Positions 18,517-28,111 of a stretch of DNA of 64,000 nt are shown here, piece by piece. The notes beneath the pieces were generated by a model. That model was not told where the DNA came from, did no database searches, and saw only the letters and a list, made by a program, of their open reading frames with translations. The stretch's first letter is position 1. Each line of letters begins with the position of its first letter. The stretch spans positions 434,001 to 498,000 of the forward strand of contig NZ_FXTA01000003.1 in assembly GCF_900182645.1 (NCBI RefSeq). Reading direction: 5' to 3'. This DNA is from Flavobacterium resistens. GTDB lineage: Bacteria > Bacteroidota > Bacteroidia > Flavobacteriales > Flavobacteriaceae. The translations under genes were made by a program, and so were the position numbers.

Positions 18517-20019
18517 TTATCGTACACGGTAAGTAACATCGACAATTTTGCATAAGTTCGAATAGCTGTTTTCCAAAATTAAATTTCCATTTACAGGTGG
18601 CACTGTATACAATTCTAATTTTCCAGTTGTGCTGTAAGAACCTACAAGTAATTTGTTGACAATCTCTTTTTTACCTCTCTTGCTGAAACCTAAATAAGTA
18701 ATTTCTTCATTTCCTTTGTCTAACATTAATTTTGCAGATTGCGTTCCGCTATCATATTCATACACTTTGTTTCCAACAGTATAAAATAAATAGCCTGTAT
18801 CTGGACTTACGGCAAATTTTGTTGCTTTATCAAAATCTGGTGCATTTAGAATTTCTTTAAAATAGGTTTGTAATAATGCTGGCGAAAAACGAAGCAACTG
18901 ATATTTTCCTGTTGTAAGATTTTTTAGCACTGCAAAACTTTCCCCTTGATTATAATCAGAACTCGTCATGTAAACCAAATCAGAATTAGTTTTATTCCAA
19001 TCTAAAACAGTTGAAGAACCTACAAGCGGCGGCATTGCGGAACAAGAACCTTTTAAAGTATTAAAACGTAGAAAACGACGTAAATCCCTATCAAAAAATA
19101 CTGGATTATACGGTGACGATACCACGCTTTCTGCAATAAAAGGCGCCGCGTAAAAGTTCTTGGCTTCTGTTTCTACCTTATTTTGTGGTAAGCCATATCT
19201 AATTTGCTGTGCTTTATTATAATAGTAAATGTTTCCATCGCTGTAAAGAAAGTTTTCACCTCCCAAACCAACGGCTTTCATAAAATCGACACCAAAATTA
19301 TTTGGAAGCGCACCACCAATTGTTTCATAAGCGATATTTTGCGTTGGAACCCAGCCGAAAGAATCAGGATCAAGTCTTGCCGTTCCAGATTCTGATGCTG
19401 TAACATAAACACCATAAGTAGGAGAAGTTGTTGGCAATGCCGATGTAAAACAATCTACATCTACCGCCTTTCCTTCTAGTTTCAATGCTGATCCAGAAAA
19501 ATCTAAAACATCATTGATAATACGAATATTTGTACTTCCTGGAATTATAGAAACCATATCCAGACGTGCTTTCCCATCGACATTACCAATAATCATCCAG
19601 CCTTCGTAAATAGAAGAAACAACATTTAATGTAAAAGGTTTTTGCTGCCATCTTACGCCCGTTATTTTATCTTTTATAAAATAATAAACCGTGTATTTTG
19701 CAGGCGGCAATTTTAAAACATCATTATAATCTTTTGTAGTAGCAATCGTTGTTCTGGATTCTGATGCTAATTTAGAAGGATTAACAGCTACCCATTCATA
19801 CTCATAGCGATCTTTAGTACTACCATCATCCAATGTTGGATTTAAATTTGGTTTAATCACAAACGGATCGCCATTATAAACAGTATACTCTTCTTGTATT
19901 CCCGTAACATTTAATTCGTTTATGGCATTATAATCGTAATTTCCTTCGTCGTTTGCACAGCTCCAGTTCAAAAGCACAAGCACGAGCAAGACCAATTGTA
20001 TCTTTATATTTTTAAACAT
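18517..20019 (-). CDS. PKD-like/beta-propeller surface lipoprotein of a SusCD cluster
   Basis: The 500-residue protein has a lipoprotein signal (Cys near residue 21, NWSCAND), a PKD-like beta-sandwich at about 35-135, and then repeated beta-rich blocks such as DGNIYYYNK, SDLVYMTSS and GYLFYTVGNKVYEYD that suggest a beta-propeller. Proteins of this kind (PKD-like family) are regularly encoded with SusCD and DUF4843 genes. It probably sits on the cell surface and helps bind the substrate; the ligand is unknown. It is the last gene before the hairpin at 18450-18482. Confidence 0.78.
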   Translation of the reverse strand: MFKNIKIQLVLLVLVLLNWSCANDEGNYDYNAINELNVTGIQEEYTVYNGDPFVIKPNLNPTLDDGSTKDRYEYEWVAVNPSKLASESRTTIATTKDYNDVLKLPPAKYTVYYFIKDKITGVRWQQKPFTLNVVSSIYEGWMIIGNVDGKARLDMVSIIPGSTNIRIINDVLDFSGSALKLEGKAVDVDCFTSALPTTSPTYGVYVTASESGTARLDPDSFGWVPTQNIAYETIGGALPNNFGVDFMKAVGLGGENFLYSDGNIYYYNKAQQIRYGLPQNKVETEAKNFYAAPFIAESVVSSPYNPVFFDRDLRRFLRFNTLKGSCSAMPPLVGSSTVLDWNKTNSDLVYMTSSDYNQGESFAVLKNLTTGKYQLLRFSPALLQTYFKEILNAPDFDKATKFAVSPDTGYLFYTVGNKVYEYDSGTQSAKLMLDKGNEEITYLGFSKRGKKEIVNKLLVGSYSTTGKLELYTVPPVNGNLILENSYSNLCKIVDVTYRVR

Positions 20020-20053
20020 TGTCGTATATTTTAAATTAAATAAATGTCTCTAA

Positions 20054-20830
20054 TTAAGGAAAAAGCATTTCTGTACCATTTTCTTCATAAATCGTATTTC
20101 CGGCTGCTTTTTGTTCAACCAAATAACGTTTCATAAAACTTTGGTAATACTGAACCTCCGGAATTGATAAACCAACGGCTCCAGGTGATGAATTAAAAAT
20201 CACAGGATCCAAATGCATTAAATCGCACATCATAAAGAATTTCTTGGCAGAAAAAGTTCCAAAAAAACCTACTATCCATCCTTTTGGCTGTGATAAAAAA
20301 TCATCAATCGTTAATTCAAAACTTATAAAACTCATTGTTTTCTTTGTCAAAGCATTGGTCACTCTAGTTTTCATTTCGGTTTTGAAAAATTCATTTTCTT
20401 CTAAATTAAAAACTAGAGAAAATGTACTTTTTTTCATATCAGGAGTTCTAATAACTTGTACCCTAATTGTATCAACTACTTTCCCGGCAGGGATAATTAT
20501 TTTGTCAGGTATTGTAAAATGGGTTCCTTTTATTGCTGTACTCGAAGGATCGATACTAACTTTTACTTCTCTGTCAACATTGCTTGCTTTTCCTTGTACC
20601 GCAATAGGAATTTTAAACAAACGTCCTGTAATAGTAGGATTATCTAAACTAAAACTTAGACCAATACTATCCGTCAGTACTTTGGCACCATTAAGAGAAA
20701 TATAAGAAACTACTGCAGGCGAAAAATAGATATTATCTTTACCACTGTAGGTTTCGATTTCTTCTTTAGTACAAGATGAAAATCCTGCAATAAAAAGAAG
20801 CGTAATACTTAAAATCAATATTTTTTTCAT
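20054..20830 (-). CDS. DUF4843-like lipoprotein
   Basis: The 258-residue protein has a lipoprotein signal (Cys near residue 20, GFSSCTKEE) and a Calx-beta-like beta sandwich, as in DUF4843 proteins. These are found only beside SusCD pairs, and I know of no assigned function. The gene lies 12 bases after susD and 34 before the PKD-like gene, so it belongs to the same transcript. A surface accessory to the SusCD complex is the likely role. Confidence 0.75.
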   Translation of the reverse strand: MKKILILSITLLFIAGFSSCTKEEIETYSGKDNIYFSPAVVSYISLNGAKVLTDSIGLSFSLDNPTITGRLFKIPIAVQGKASNVDREVKVSIDPSSTAIKGTHFTIPDKIIIPAGKVVDTIRVQVIRTPDMKKSTFSLVFNLEENEFFKTEMKTRVTNALTKKTMSFISFELTIDDFLSQPKGWIVGFFGTFSAKKFFMMCDLMHLDPVIFNSSPGAVGLSIPEVQYYQSFMKRYLVEQKAAGNTIYEENGTEMLFP

Positions 20831-20842
20831 GCTATAGCTTTT

Positions 20843-22291
20843 TTAGTTTTGAAAATTAGTTTCCGACTCTGGCAATGGAACAACGTATTGCAAAGCACCC
20901 ATTGAAACATTTCCTGATGTCGCTGCACCATTAGGAATTGCTGTTGTATTATTTCTTTTGTAATAGAAAAAAAGCTGTCCTTCGCCAATAAATTCTTTTC
21001 GATATTCTTTTGTAATTTCTGTAGCTAATACAGCCGTTGCCGCCAGATTAGTTAAACCTCGATTAAATCGCAGTGTATTCAAATAAGCTATTCCATCAGC
21101 AGGAACTGCAGCCGTTTCTGCCGCGATCAAATACATTTCTGAAAGTTTAAGCATCGGAATCTGCAAACGAAATATTTTTGTTTTATCTGTTACATCTTCA
21201 TATTTGAAAAATGTTTTTTGGGTTTTTCCTCCAATGATTGGAACCTTCCAACTTGGCAAACTTCTATAATCATTATCATTAGATTCAAAAACCGCATTTA
21301 TTCTATTCAACAAAGGAGCATAGATTTTAGTGTCTTCTAAATTAGAATCGTATAAATCTCGCTGTTTGTTATATAAAGTATAATCGCTTAACGAAAAGAA
21401 ATTTTCTGAAGAAAAAGTACGATCAGGATTAGATGCATTTGTAGCATCTAAAAATGAAGTCCATGGAAAGAAGGTTGTGTTTTTAGTAAATGTGATTACT
21501 TCATTTGCAACAATAGAAGCATTCGTTTTGTCTCCTGAATATAAGAGAACACGCGCTTTTAAACATTTTACAGCCAAATAATTCATTCGTTGTCCGCGAT
21601 TTTGAGAATAATACGGATTAGCATCAAATGCTGTCGAAGGGCTATATTTGCCAGTAGTAAGTATTGGATCATTTGCCAATAAAACCAAAGCGGCATCAAG
21701 ATCTGTAATAATTTTAGCAATAACATCTTTAGCAGGCAAAATTGGTTTAGTGCTTGGCGTATATGCATCATAATAAGGAATAGACGGATCTGCTGGAGCA
21801 ACTTTATAAATTGGCCCGTATAATCGAAGCATATCAAAATGAATCATTGCGCGAATTGCAATAGCTTCTCCTTTTAACATATTGGCTTTTTCAGCTGATA
21901 TTACTTCTGGATGCTCATTAATGCTTTCCAAAAATTTATTAGCAGTTAAAATTGTCGTAAAAGCACTTTTCCAAATACCATTAAATATCGATTTTGGAGC
22001 AGCTTCAGCATAAGCATAAGCCGCAGTTCTAATTCTAATATGAGATCCTGAAATATTGTACTGCTGTCCTAAAATCTCTACAGCATCCATAGTAAGATGT
22101 CTGCCATACAAATTAGTTCCAGTCAACTGCAAATAGATTCCATTATGCGCATTTTGAATTCCGGCTTCAGAGCTATAGGTCTGCTCTTCTAAAATTTTGT
22201 CTTGTGGAACTACATCCAAAAAATCACTACAACTTGCTAGAGTTAGCGATGCAAGCAAAAGGAATGTAATTTTATATAAATACTTATTCAT
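20843..22291 (-). CDS. RagB/SusD family substrate-binding lipoprotein
   Basis: SusD proteins cap the SusC barrel on the cell surface and bind substrate. The 482-residue protein has a lipoprotein signal with Cys near residue 21 followed by SDFLDVVPQD, which is the typical SusD start, then helical TPR-like repeats, and RLQIPMLKLSEMYLIAAE near residue 380, the conserved C-terminal block. The gene starts 10 bases after susC. Its substrate is not evident from sequence; neighbouring proteases point to a peptide and not a glycan. Confidence 0.92.
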   Translation of the reverse strand: MNKYLYKITFLLLASLTLASCSDFLDVVPQDKILEEQTYSSEAGIQNAHNGIYLQLTGTNLYGRHLTMDAVEILGQQYNISGSHIRIRTAAYAYAEAAPKSIFNGIWKSAFTTILTANKFLESINEHPEVISAEKANMLKGEAIAIRAMIHFDMLRLYGPIYKVAPADPSIPYYDAYTPSTKPILPAKDVIAKIITDLDAALVLLANDPILTTGKYSPSTAFDANPYYSQNRGQRMNYLAVKCLKARVLLYSGDKTNASIVANEVITFTKNTTFFPWTSFLDATNASNPDRTFSSENFFSLSDYTLYNKQRDLYDSNLEDTKIYAPLLNRINAVFESNDNDYRSLPSWKVPIIGGKTQKTFFKYEDVTDKTKIFRLQIPMLKLSEMYLIAAETAAVPADGIAYLNTLRFNRGLTNLAATAVLATEITKEYRKEFIGEGQLFFYYKRNNTTAIPNGAATSGNVSMGALQYVVPLPESETNFQN

Positions 22292-22301
22292 AATTTCTTT
22301 A

Positions 22302-25300
22302 TTAAAATGATAAATTAAGACTCAAAGAATATATTCTTGAAAAAGGATAATCAATACCTCTTTCTGCTTTAATAGTTGAAACACGGAAGAATTCATTTGC
22401 CAAAGCATTAAATCCTAAAGCTGTAAGTCCATTTCTTTTTAACCAGGCTCTGTCAGTTATACGGTAACCTAATCGAATAGATTCTCCAGAGATATAATCA
22501 TCCTTCTGAATAAATCTTGAAGAAATTGGTGTTGAATTTGTCATGCTAATTCCTTTAAACTGAGCAATCTGCCCTGGTGTAGTCCAACGATCTGTAAAAG
22601 CTCTGGCATCTTGGTTATCAAAAATATTATCTTTTGAAATGTTTTCAACTTTGTCATACAATGCACTATTAAATCGCTCTGCACCAAAACTGTATCTCAC
22701 AAATAAGCCAAAACTAAAACCTTTGTAATTTAAATTTGTCGACACCACTCCTGTAGCCGTTTCTCTAGAATTCCCCATTACTACTTCATCTTTTTTATCA
22801 AGAATAAAAGTAGTCTGGCCATTTTTCTTTAAGAAAACTTCTTTTCCAGTTGCAGGATCAATTCCTAATGAAGGTACAGCCCAAAGATCATTGCTGCTGG
22901 CACCATCATAATATCTGATCAAACTGGTTGTTTTTTGAGCTGCATCATTTAAAGAAGCTAATGTATTGCCAAAACCACCTAGTTTATTATCTCCAGTAGT
23001 TCCCATTAAACCGATTCCCCATACAAAATTTCGGCTCAAATCGTAGATAAAATTATAGTTCATTTTTAGCTCTAATCCTTGTGTCGTTAAGTAACCAACA
23101 TTTAAAGGATAACCGTTAATACCTGACGAAGCAGCAAGATCAATTGCTACAATTTGTGGAGACGTTTTACGTTTGTAAGCACCCAAAGTCATTGTTAATC
23201 TATTTCTAAACATTGCCAGATCTAATCCTAAAGACAAATCTTTGGTTCTTTGTGGTTCTAAATCTGCATTTGCAACTTGAGAAATTGATAATGCTGGTCC
23301 AAAAATGTTCGTATTTGCACTATAAGAATACACATCATAAGAAGCATAACCGGCTAAATTCTGGTTTCCTGTCTGACCAATATTGGCACGTATTTTAAAA
23401 ATATTGACAATATCTTCGTTCATTTTAAACTCATTATTCAAATTCCATCCAAATCCAATTCCCCAATAAGGCGAATATTTTTTATTTGTTCCGAAATTAG
23501 TTGCTCCCGAAATTGTGTGCGTAAAATCAAATAAAAATCGGCGGTCGTAAGCGTAGTTAATTTGGTTTGTCAAGTCGACATTTCGAATTAATTCAGTAAA
23601 AATTTCTGGTTTACCATTTGGTTCATATCCGAAAGCAAATGAAGGATTTCCGGGAACACCAAGAGGGAAACCTCTTAAAAATGATTTATAAGAATTGTTT
23701 TTTGTCTCTGAAGCCGAAGCCCTAATCGTGTAATTAAAAGAATGAACACTTTTAAATACATTTGAATAAGTAGCCCCAAGATTAGTATTCCATTTATCTG
23801 TAATGGCTTCATATCTGCTATAAGTTCCTTTTTCTGTTGCAATATTACTTATAAAACGAGTATCGTCTGGAGAGACAAAAACGGTATTGTAATTATTCAA
23901 TCTTGAAACCGATAAAGCTCCCGTTGCCTTAATATGCGGGTTAATATCATAATTAATCGCAAAGTTATTCGTAAAATTAAAGTCGCTTCCCTTGTCATAA
24001 CTTGGCAAAAACACATTGTAAAGCGGATTTGTCGCGTGATTTACTATAACAGATTGGTTTGCTGGAATTGGCAATGAAGTTCCGTCTAGATAACGTGTTA
24101 CTACTCCGTTTTCATTATATTTTGGATAATACGGACTTGCTTTTGCCCAAATGTCAAATGTTCCATATGGCGATTCTTGGTTATTTCCTCCAGAAACAAA
24201 AAATTGATTATTAAAACTTAATTTATTTTTTCTGTAAGTCAAAGTTGCATTATAGCCCCAAGTATCGTGCTCAGAACCTTTCATTGTTCCTGTTAGTGTT
24301 TTATAATTTCCGGCAATGTTAAATCTGAATTCATCTGAGCCTCCGCCAAAATTCAAACTATGACCAGAAGTAATCCCCATCTGGATTGGTTCATTCAACC
24401 AATACGTGTTTACTCCACGTCGTACTGCAGCCAAACGTTTGTTGTACTCCTGATCCCATTTGTACTGTGTTGCTGCGGCAGCGCCATCTCCAGCATAATA
24501 AGCATTAGATAACCTTTCAAACTCTAATTTTTGTTCGGCACTCATTAAATTGTAGACACTCAAATCGGCTACTTCATAAGATGAATTATATACATAATTG
24601 AATTGTAATTTTCCAGGAATTGGCTTATTCGTTTCAATAACCACGACTCCGTTTGCAGATCGAGAACCGTATAATGCTGTCGAAGCAGCGTCTTTTAATA
24701 ATGTAATAGTTGCAATTCTGTTAATATCTAAATCGACAACTTGCTGCAAAGTAGTTGGAAATCCGTCCAAAATAAACAACGGTTGATTTGGGTCGTCTCT
24801 AAATTGGCTGTCCACCTGATTTGCAGTTAAACTTGTCTGCCCTCTCACCTCAATCGTTGGCAGAACATTTGGATTTGAACCTGCAATATTGTTATTCACA
24901 ACAATAAAAGAAGGGTCTAATGATTTTAAGGCCTGAACTGCATTTTGAGTAGAAATTTGTCTTAATTCTTCTCCTCTAAAAGTAGTTACTGCACCCGTTA
25001 TCAATTCTTTTTTACGAACTGTAACTCCGGTATTTACTATAACTCCTTCAAGTTCTTTTCGCTCTTCCAGAAGTTTTACATTGATAAGTTTTCTATTATT
25101 AACCTCCACAATTTGCGCACGATGTCCAATATAAGTAAACAAAATTTGTCCATCTTCTGGAGCTATGATGGTATATTTTCCGTCAAAATCAGTTTGAGAG
25201 GCAGCGCCTGTACCTTTTACTTTGATGTTTACACCCGGAATAGGATCTCCTTTATCATTGGTAACAATACCTTTAATTTCAATCAATTTTGATTGAAAAA

Positions 25301-25685
25301 CGACAACATTTTCCTTTGGTAATTTTCTAACTAAAATTGTATTTCCGTTTGATAAACTAAAATCGAAATCTTTATTAGGAAAACTGGCTTCTAATAAATC
25401 ATTTACTCTGATTTTACCTTTTTTCAAATGTACTTTCGGTAGTTTCTTAAATAAATCTTCCTGATAAATAAAAGTGTAGTCTGTTTGCTGTTTTATAAGA
25501 TCAAAAACTTCGTCAACAGTTACCGTTTTATCGGTTGCAATTACAATTTTTGTGTTTTGTGAAAATAAATTTGCGGGTGAAAAACCAAAAATTGCAGTAC
25601 AAAACAAGAATATAAAAGTTCTCATAATGTTAATAATTAGTCTTTTTCTAAAATAGAAAAAGACGTCGGTTAATTTAAATTTCAT
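22302..25685 (-). CDS. SusC/RagA TonB-dependent transporter with STN signalling domain
   Basis: This 1127-residue outer-membrane transporter has an exported N-terminus, an STN (secretin/TonB short N-terminal) domain at about 50-115, a carboxypeptidase-regulatory-like domain at about 137-215, a plug domain at about 225-350 with the LKDAAST block, and a barrel ending in SLNLSF. The STN domain normally contacts a FecR-type anti-sigma protein, and fecR and the ECF sigma gene lie just upstream in the same orientation. Substrate binding would therefore switch on the cluster. A second ATG 20 codons in (NIMRTF) is a possible alternative start and gives a better signal peptide. Confidence 0.93.
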   Translation of the reverse strand: MKFKLTDVFFYFRKRLIINIMRTFIFLFCTAIFGFSPANLFSQNTKIVIATDKTVTVDEVFDLIKQQTDYTFIYQEDLFKKLPKVHLKKGKIRVNDLLEASFPNKDFDFSLSNGNTILVRKLPKENVVVFQSKLIEIKGIVTNDKGDPIPGVNIKVKGTGAASQTDFDGKYTIIAPEDGQILFTYIGHRAQIVEVNNRKLINVKLLEERKELEGVIVNTGVTVRKKELITGAVTTFRGEELRQISTQNAVQALKSLDPSFIVVNNNIAGSNPNVLPTIEVRGQTSLTANQVDSQFRDDPNQPLFILDGFPTTLQQVVDLDINRIATITLLKDAASTALYGSRSANGVVVIETNKPIPGKLQFNYVYNSSYEVADLSVYNLMSAEQKLEFERLSNAYYAGDGAAAATQYKWDQEYNKRLAAVRRGVNTYWLNEPIQMGITSGHSLNFGGGSDEFRFNIAGNYKTLTGTMKGSEHDTWGYNATLTYRKNKLSFNNQFFVSGGNNQESPYGTFDIWAKASPYYPKYNENGVVTRYLDGTSLPIPANQSVIVNHATNPLYNVFLPSYDKGSDFNFTNNFAINYDINPHIKATGALSVSRLNNYNTVFVSPDDTRFISNIATEKGTYSRYEAITDKWNTNLGATYSNVFKSVHSFNYTIRASASETKNNSYKSFLRGFPLGVPGNPSFAFGYEPNGKPEIFTELIRNVDLTNQINYAYDRRFLFDFTHTISGATNFGTNKKYSPYWGIGFGWNLNNEFKMNEDIVNIFKIRANIGQTGNQNLAGYASYDVYSYSANTNIFGPALSISQVANADLEPQRTKDLSLGLDLAMFRNRLTMTLGAYKRKTSPQIVAIDLAASSGINGYPLNVGYLTTQGLELKMNYNFIYDLSRNFVWGIGLMGTTGDNKLGGFGNTLASLNDAAQKTTSLIRYYDGASSNDLWAVPSLGIDPATGKEVFLKKNGQTTFILDKKDEVVMGNSRETATGVVSTNLNYKGFSFGLFVRYSFGAERFNSALYDKVENISKDNIFDNQDARAFTDRWTTPGQIAQFKGISMTNSTPISSRFIQKDDYISGESIRLGYRITDRAWLKRNGLTALGFNALANEFFRVSTIKAERGIDYPFSRIYSLSLNLSF

Positions 25686-25796
25686 AAATTTACATGTTAA
25701 TTGGTTGGTCGGTTGTTAAATGATTAATTGATTAATACACAGAAAGGGATGAAGTGCGGTACGGTGAGAGGTCTGAACTTTAATCCCTTTTCTTTT
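25686..25796 (-). promoter_or_regulatory. fecR-susC leader with stem-loop; likely site of the ECF-dependent promoter
   Basis: The 111-base gap contains an 8-bp stem (AAAGGGAT at 25743-25750 with ATCCCTTT at 25783-25790) around a GC-richer 32-base loop. By analogy with fecIR-fecA systems the sigma-dependent promoter of the transporter operon should lie here, but I cannot define its boxes. Confidence 0.3.
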
Positions 25797-26942
25797 TTAT
25801 TTGATTATAATCTTATTGTCTTTTTTCTCATAGGCATTAATAAAATTAATATTCTTGATCGTGGTTAATATATCTTCTAATTTTTGATTTTTGTTCAAAA
25901 CACCATTGAATCTAACATTGCCGAGTGCCGGATCTGCAAACTCAATATCAACATCATACCATCTTGACAATACTCTTGCAATATCTTTCAAAGGCATTCC
26001 TTTAAAAACAAACAATCCTTTTCGCCATGAAATTTCGTTGTAAACATCAACTTCTGAAATTGCAATGCGATCATCACTTTTGCTGATTCTCGATTGTTCG
26101 TTTGGCGCTAAAATTTCTTTATTACTTGCATTGCTAACCGCAACTTTTCCTTCTACCAATGTGGTATAAATTGCCGTTTCGTCTCTGTAGGCTTTGATAT
26201 TGAATTCGGTACCAATAACCTCTACATTTTGCATTGCTGTTTTTACCTTAAACTTAGAGCCTTTGTGTTTTGTGCTTGGAGAAACTTCAAAATAAGCCTC
26301 GCCATAAACCAACTCTACTTGTCTGATTTCGCCATCAACAAAAGCAACAGGGTATTTTAGTTGCGATTCTGAGTTCAGCCAAACTTTTGTACTATCTGCT
26401 AATTGAACAAAAAACTGTCCTCCTCTCGGAATCGTTAAAAAGTTATTTGCAATCGTTCTAGTATTATTTTTAGAATTATAAATCAATTTTTCGCCGTTGC
26501 TAGTTGCATTTCCTTGATTGTAGGATTCTCCTTTTTTCAGTTCAATTACAGATCCGTCTTCTAGAGTCAATGTTGCTTTGTCGCTTCCAATCAGAATATT
26601 TTTATTAGCAACAACTGGAATATTTTGTTTTGAATTTTTCGCTGTATTGAATAATAACGAAATTGAAATCAACATTGCAACTGAGGCCGCAACTGCAACT
26701 TTAAAGCTTGTTCTGGAATAGAATGGCCTTAACGGAATAACTTTTGTTTCTTCCGATTTTATAGCTGTCTGAATCCGATGCAGCATTTTATTTTGAATTT
26801 CTTCTTTTGATCCTAAACTTTCGTCCCATTCATCTGAAGTTTGGAAACTTTCATAAAAATGCAACATTTGCTTATTCTCCTCCCGATTCGTATCGCCAGA
26901 AAGATATCTGTTTAATAACGTTAAGAATTCTTCTTTTTTCAT
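25797..26942 (-). CDS. FecR family anti-sigma factor
   Basis: FecR proteins span the inner membrane and pass the transporter signal to the ECF sigma factor. The 381-residue protein has an N-terminal cytosolic segment (1-80), one membrane helix at about 83-101, a FecR domain at about 165-265 (GGQFFVQLADSTKVWLNSES and YFEVSP are visible) and a DUF4974 domain at about 305-380 (VLSRWYDVDIEF). It lies 172 bases after the sigma gene and directly before the STN-type susC, so partner assignment is clear. Confidence 0.93.
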   Translation of the reverse strand: MKKEEFLTLLNRYLSGDTNREENKQMLHFYESFQTSDEWDESLGSKEEIQNKMLHRIQTAIKSEETKVIPLRPFYSRTSFKVAVAASVAMLISISLLFNTAKNSKQNIPVVANKNILIGSDKATLTLEDGSVIELKKGESYNQGNATSNGEKLIYNSKNNTRTIANNFLTIPRGGQFFVQLADSTKVWLNSESQLKYPVAFVDGEIRQVELVYGEAYFEVSPSTKHKGSKFKVKTAMQNVEVIGTEFNIKAYRDETAIYTTLVEGKVAVSNASNKEILAPNEQSRISKSDDRIAISEVDVYNEISWRKGLFVFKGMPLKDIARVLSRWYDVDIEFADPALGNVRFNGVLNKNQKLEDILTTIKNINFINAYEKKDNKIIIK

Positions 26943-27114
26943 TTTTTTTTATTATTAATGCAGAAGTATATTAGGTAAGTATCTAAAAAGATATTTACCC
27001 CCTAGTCCAAATTGTATTTTTTTGATTTTTTTTTAATCTTTTAAGAAAAGCCTCGCCGGAAACTAGAGAAATCAACGTTTTAGGCTTAGAATCGGCAATC
27101 ATTTTTATTTTCCT

Positions 27115-27744
27115 TTAAAGATTTTTAGACAGCCATAAAACCATTGCCACGCCCAGTGTACTGCCCATAGACAGACGAATTGTCTGAAGCGCTTTGGTAA
27201 TATGATTTTCAACAGTTTTGGTTGAAATATTAAGACGTTCAGCGATTTCTTTGTGACTCAATTGTTCTTCTCTGCTTAATTTATAAACTGCCTGACATTT
27301 TTCAGGAAGCGTTTCAACAATTAAATGAAGCTGCTGCACTAATTCTTCGTGCATCAATTGTGTTTCAGGTGTAGTATATTGAAATCGTTTTTCTAAATCA
27401 TCAAAAAGTTCGACATGAATTTTGTCTTTGTTTTTTCTCAAATGATTAAAAACCTGATAACGCGCGCAGGCATACATATAGCCTTTTAATGAAATATGGA
27501 TTTCTAGTTTTTCGCGATTTGTCCAAATATTCAGGAAGATATCCTGAATAATATCCTCGCACAATTCTTTGTCTTTAATGACATTGTAAGCCGACACAAA
27601 GAGCGCCTGCCAAAAGGCATTATACAATTCCGTCAAAGCCGATTCATCTCCGGAACGAAGACGATCGATTAAAGTTTTATCTTGATTTGATAACAGTGAC
27701 GGCAAGTTTTTTTGGCTTTTGGTAAATTGAATAATTCGCAACAA
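27115..27744 (-). CDS. ECF RNA polymerase sigma factor (FecI-like)
   Basis: The 209-residue protein has sigma region 2 at about 30-100 (ALFVSAYNVIKDKELCEDIIQDIF, then YMYACARYQVFN) and a region 4 helix-turn-helix at about 140-190 (LSHKEIAERLNISTKTVENH), the form seen in Bacteroidota partners of FecR. A hydrophobic C-terminal tail (GVAMVLWLS) is also usual. No ATG precedes region 2: the upstream in-frame stop is at 27769-27771, and the only start-like codons are TTG at 27744 and a TTG inside the NLPSLL segment. The given start is thus provisional. It should direct transcription of the SusCD cluster. Confidence 0.9.
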   Translation of the reverse strand: MLRIIQFTKSQKNLPSLLSNQDKTLIDRLRSGDESALTELYNAFWQALFVSAYNVIKDKELCEDIIQDIFLNIWTNREKLEIHISLKGYMYACARYQVFNHLRKNKDKIHVELFDDLEKRFQYTTPETQLMHEELVQQLHLIVETLPEKCQAVYKLSREEQLSHKEIAERLNISTKTVENHITKALQTIRLSMGSTLGVAMVLWLSKNL

Positions 27745-27771
27745 ACTTAATAATATTATCCAATAATCCTA

Positions 27772-28084
27772 ATTTGTTCTTCCGTCGATCATCCATTCTT
27801 TGTTGTTGATTTTATTTTACAAAAAACCAAAATCGTTATAAATTCAGCAATCAAAAACCTTGAATAATCTAAAAAATTATAATTTGCATAATTTTTAACC
27901 GTTTAAAAACGGATTTTACAAAGCGTCTTATGTTAAGATAAAATCATGTTTTTATTAATTATTATAAAAATACCGTAGCCAATTTCTTAATTCATAAATG
28001 CAACGGAAAACAGCTTATAGGAATTAGTAAAAAAAACTTTACTATAATTTTAGGTGCGTTTTATAAAACTTCAAGGCAAAAAAA
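27772..28084. other. AT-rich intergenic region without a recognised gene
   Basis: About 310 bases lie between the sigma gene, which must be transcribed from here, and the end of nrdA. I see no open frame, no clear TAnnTTTG/TTG pair and no repeat. The sigma promoter should be inside it. Confidence 0.5.
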
Positions 28085-28104
28085 ATCGGAAGAAAACCTC
28101 CGAT
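28085..28104 (-). terminator. Terminator after nrdA
   Basis: ATCGGA and TCCGAT pair across a short AG/CC extension and an AAAA loop. The minus strand then reads into seven T residues. It lies 8 bases past the nrdA stop. Confidence 0.8.
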
Positions 28105-28111
28105 CTTAAAT

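Noticed and set aside
20244-20705. Open frame of 153 codons opposite the DUF4843-like gene
   Set aside because: Antisense of a beta-sandwich gene with lipoprotein signal; no start context or domain.
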